Made by a program: the position numbers and the translations under genes. From Hygrocybe punicea (taxonomy: Eukaryota; Basidiomycota; Agaricomycetes; Agaricales; Hygrophoraceae), in assembly GCA_963556145.1 (NCBI GenBank), contig OY744464.1, positions 124,001-188,000 of the forward strand: a stretch of 64,000 nt of DNA. The letters are read 5' to 3'. Positions 60,901 to 64,000 of this stretch are shown here, piece after piece. Under the pieces are notes generated by a model, which was not told where the DNA came from, did not search any database, and worked only from the letters and a program-made list of their open reading frames with translations. Position 1 is the first letter of the stretch. The number at the start of each line of letters is the position of its first letter.

Positions 60901-63900
60901 AGTGGCTCAGCAGTATTTGTCTCGACTGCAGTGAGCTCAGAAGACAATTCCGTGCAAATTCCAACCAATTCCAAACAATTCCGTGCAATTCCTCGGTCCA
61001 CGAGTGGCTCAGCAGTATTTGTGTTGACTGCAGCAAGCACAAAAGACAATTCCGTGCAAATTCCAACCAATTCCCAACAATTCCATGCAATTCCTCGGTC
61101 CACGAGTGGCTCGGCTGTATTTGTGATGTGTCCTGTGAGCTCAAAAGACAATTCCGTGCAAATTCCAACCAATTCCCCACAATTCCATGCAATTCCTCGG
61201 TCCACGAGTGGCTCGGCTGTATTTGTGATGTGTCCTGTGAGCTCAAAAGACAATTCCGTGCAAATTCCAACCAATTCCAAACAATTCCGTGCAATTCCTC
61301 GGTCCACGAGTGGCTCAGCAGTATTTGTGTTGACTGCAGCAAGCACAAAAGACAATTCCGTGCAAATTCCAACCAATTCCCAACAATTCCATGCAATTCC
61401 TCGGTCCACGAGTGGCTCGGCTGTATTTGTGATGTGTCCTGTGAGCTCAAAAGACAATTCCGTGCAAATTCCAACCAATTCCCCACAATTCCATGCAATT
61501 CCTCGGTCCACGAGTGGCTCGGCTGTATTTGTGATGTGTCCTGTGAGCTCAAAAGACAATTCCGTGCAAATTCCAACCAATTCCAAACAATTCCGTGCAA
61601 TTCCTCGGTCCACGAGTGGCTCAGCAGTATTTGTGTTGACTGCAGCAAGCACAAAAGACAATTCCGTGCAAATTCCAACCAATTCCCAACAATTCCATGC
61701 AATTCCTCGGTCCACGAGTGGCTCGGCTGTATTTGTGATGTGTCCTGTGAGCTCAAAAGACAATTCCGTGCAAATTCCAACCAATTCCAAACAATTCCGT
61801 GCAATTCCTCGGTCCACGAGTGGCTCAGCAGTATTTGTGTTGACTGCAGCAAGCACAAAAGACAATTCCGTGCAAATTCCAACCAATTCCCAACAATTCC
61901 ATGCAATTCCTCGGTCCACGAGTGGCTCGGCTGTATTTGTGATGTGTCCTGTGAGCTCAAAAGACAATTCCGTGCAAATTCCAACCAATTCCCCACAATT
62001 CCATGCAATTCCTCGGTCCACGAGTGGCTCGGCTGTATTTGTGATGTGTCCTGTGAGCTCAAAAGACAATTCCGTGCAAATTCCAACCAATTCCAAACAA
62101 TTCCGTGCAATTCCTCGGTCCACGAGTGGCTCAGCAGTATTTGTGTTGACTGCAGCAAGCACAAAAGACAATTCCGTGCAAATTCCAACCAATTCCCAAC
62201 AATTCCATGCAATTCCTCGGTCCACGAGTGGCTCGGCTGTATTTGTGATGTGTCCTGTGAGCTCAAAAGACAATTCCGTGCAAATTCCAACCAATTCCAA
62301 ACAATTCCGTGCAATTCCTCGGTCCACGAGTGGCTCAGCAGTATTTGTGTTGACTGCAGCAAGCACAAAAGACAATTCCGTGCAAATTCCAACCAATTCC
62401 CAACAATTCCATGCAATTCCTCGGTCCACGAGTGGCTCGGCTGTATTTGTGATGTGTCCTGTGAGCTCAAAAGACAATTCCGTGCAAATTCCAACCAATT
62501 CCCCACAATTCCATGCAATTCCTCGGTCCACGAGTGGCTCGGCTGTATTTGTGATGTGTCCTGTGAGCTCAAAAGACAATTCCGTGCAAATTCCAACCAA
62601 TTCCCAACAATTCCATGCAATTCCTCGGTCCACGAGTGGCTCAGCAGTATTTGTGATGTGTCCTGTGAGCTCAAAAGACAATTCCGTGCAAATTCCAACC
62701 AATTCCAAACAATTCCGTGCAATTCCTCGGTCCACGAGTGGCTCAGCAGTATTTGTGTTGACTGCAGCAAGCACAAAAGACAATTCCGTGCAAATTCCAA
62801 CCAATTCCCAACAATTCCATGCAATTCCTCGGTCCACGAGTGGCTCGGCTGTATTTGTGATGTGTCCTGTGAGCTCAAAAGACAATTCCGTGCAAATTCC
62901 AACCAATTCCCCACAATTCCATGCAATTCCTCGGTCCACGAGTGGCTCGGCTGTATTTGTGATGTGTCCTGTGAGCTCAAAAGACAATTCCGTGCAAATT
63001 CCAACCAATTCCCAACAATTCCATGCAATTCCTCGGTCCACGAGTGGCTCGGCTGTATTTGTGATGTGTCCTGTGAGCTCAAAAGACAATTCCGTGCAAA
63101 TTCCAACCAATTCCAAACAATTCCGTGCAATTCCTCGGTCCACGAGTGGCTCAGCAGTATTTGTGTTGACTGCAGCAAGCACAAAAGACAATTCCGTGCA
63201 AATTCCAACCAATTCCCAACAATTCCATGCAATTCCTCGGTCCACGAGTGGCTCGGCTGTATTTGTGATGTGTCCTGTGAGCTCAAAAGACAATTCCGTG
63301 CAAATTCCAACCAATTCCAAACAATTCCGTGCAATTCCTCGGTCCACGAGTGGCTCAGCAGTATTTGTGTTGACTGCAGCAAGCACAAAAGACAATTCCG
63401 TGCAAATTCCAACCAATTCCCAACAATTCCATGCAATTCCTCGGTCCACGAGTGGCTCGGCTGTATTTGTGATGTGTCCTGTGAGCTCAAAAGACAATTC
63501 CGTGCAAATTCCAACCAATTCCCCACAATTCCATGCAATTCCTCGGTCCACGAGTGGCTCGGCTGTATTTGTGATGTGTCCTGTGAGCTCAAAAGACAAT
63601 TCCGTGCAAATTCCAACCAATTCCCAACAATTCCATGCAATTCCTCGGTCCACGAGTGGCTCGGCTGTATTTGTGATGTGTCCTGTGAGCTCAAAAGACA
63701 ATTCCGTGCAAATTCCAACCAATTCCAAACAATTCCGTGCAATTCCTCGGTCCACGAGTGGCTCAGCAGTATTTGTGTTGACTGCAGCAAGCACAAAAGA
63801 CAATTCCGTGCAAATTCCAACCAATTCCCAACAATTCCATGCAATTCCTCGGTCCACGAGTGGCTCGGCTGTATTTGTGATGTGTCCTGTGAGCTCAAAA

Positions 63901-64000
63901 GACAATTCCGTGCAAATTCCAACCAATTCCAAACAATTCCGTGCAATTCCTCGGTCCACGAGTGGCTCAGCAGTATTTGTGTTGACTGCAGCAAGCACAA
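51957..64000. repeat. 102-bp tandem satellite, about 118 units, running off the window
   Basis: The TCAAAAGAC phase mark at 51961 recurs every 102 bp to 63997, exactly 118 periods, with no net indel. Each unit has five ATTCC pentamers 10-11 bp apart, then a CGGTCCACGAGTGGCTC block and one of two alternative segments (TTGACTGCAGCAAG or GATGTGTCCTGTGAG). Because 102 is divisible by 3 and the consensus lacks stops in three frames, very long ORFs arise on both strands (12 kb minus, 6.9 kb plus); I regard these as a consequence of the repeat. The array continues be yond 64000. Confidence 0.97.
58100..64000. repeat. Higher-order repeat domain of the satellite
   Basis: From about 58.1 kb, GATGTGTCC-type units become frequent. 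From about 59.9 kb the array is built mainly of 204- and 306-bp multimers that alternate unit classes defined by linked variants (CAAAC with CCGTGC, CCCAAC or CCCCAC with CCATGC, and GCACAAAAG). The part at 52.3-54.7 kb instead is nearly all TTGACTGCA-type units. Confidence 0.8.

Noticed and set aside
51932..64000. Giant ORFs (about 4022, 2308, 1511 and 1115 codons) as repeat proteins
   Set aside because: They overlap on both strands and in two minus frames of one 102-bp satellite whose length is a multiple of three. Variants between units are often amino-acid-changing in each frame, and no start context is visible for the longest.
51957..64000. 34-residue repeat resembling TALE, TPR or PPR proteins
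   Set aside because: Only the period agrees; none of the family's conserved residues appear in any frame.
49797..64000. CRISPR-like array
   Set aside because: There are no unique spacers; whole units are homologous and the context is a eukaryotic genome.

Overview
The window looks like a transposon-dense, probably heterochromatic part of an agaricomycete (mushroom-forming basidiomycete) nuclear genome. The evidence is KDZ transposases with the CxC2 cysteine cluster, a fungal-type alpha-kinase gene, an Agaricomycete-type integrase-core gene, short 47-66 nt GT-AG introns, and nested DNA transposons. I see no bacterial-style operons, no CRISPR array, no rRNA and no convincing functional tRNA gene.

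Layout. (1) 1-9180 is a long inverted repeat: arms 1-1970 and 7211-9180 match exactly wherever compared and enclose a 5.24 kb spacer with an unrecognised multi-exon gene. The right arm is the left end of an 11 kb element (about 7211-18256) carrying three apparently intact genes: an expanded-family unknown (gene 1, minus), a second unknown (gene 2, minus) and a 1139-residue KDZ transposase (plus). Its two ends share subterminal GTTTAAAC repeats. Between gene 2 and the KDZ gene lie four copies of a ~95 nt module of three hairpins, with a conserved apical GAC-N5-GTC and outer stems that differ between copies yet keep pairing. At least three of the four modules sit inside inferred introns. (2) 18264-37536 holds two CACTA-like elements (A and B), each with a Tnp2-family transposase and a second gene, both on the minus strand. 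Copy A is broken by a 1.9 kb solo LTR (4-bp target duplication) and an 849-bp foldback palindrome (3-bp duplication). Copy B is broken by a 4.5 kb KDZ-type element (8-bp duplication) and a 1.3 kb hAT-like element (8-bp duplication). (3) 38-48 kb has a small palindromic MITE, an unknown ORF, an integrase-core gene with one in-frame TGA, an alpha-kinase gene, and a 3.0 kb transposon-like unit carrying a Pro/Ser-rich gene. (4) From about 49.8 kb to the window end runs a 102-bp satellite: about 118 units after a second copy of the same LTR and about 2.5 before it, with no net length change across 118 periods.

How the parts relate. Most of the window records successive insertions; several can be ordered because removing the insert plus one target duplication restores a reading frame or a satellite unit. 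The three-gene KDZ element with its structured introns, and the satellite, are the least explained parts. Exon models were built by hand from splice sites, reading phase and similarity between copies in the window; family names rest on remembered motifs, not searches.
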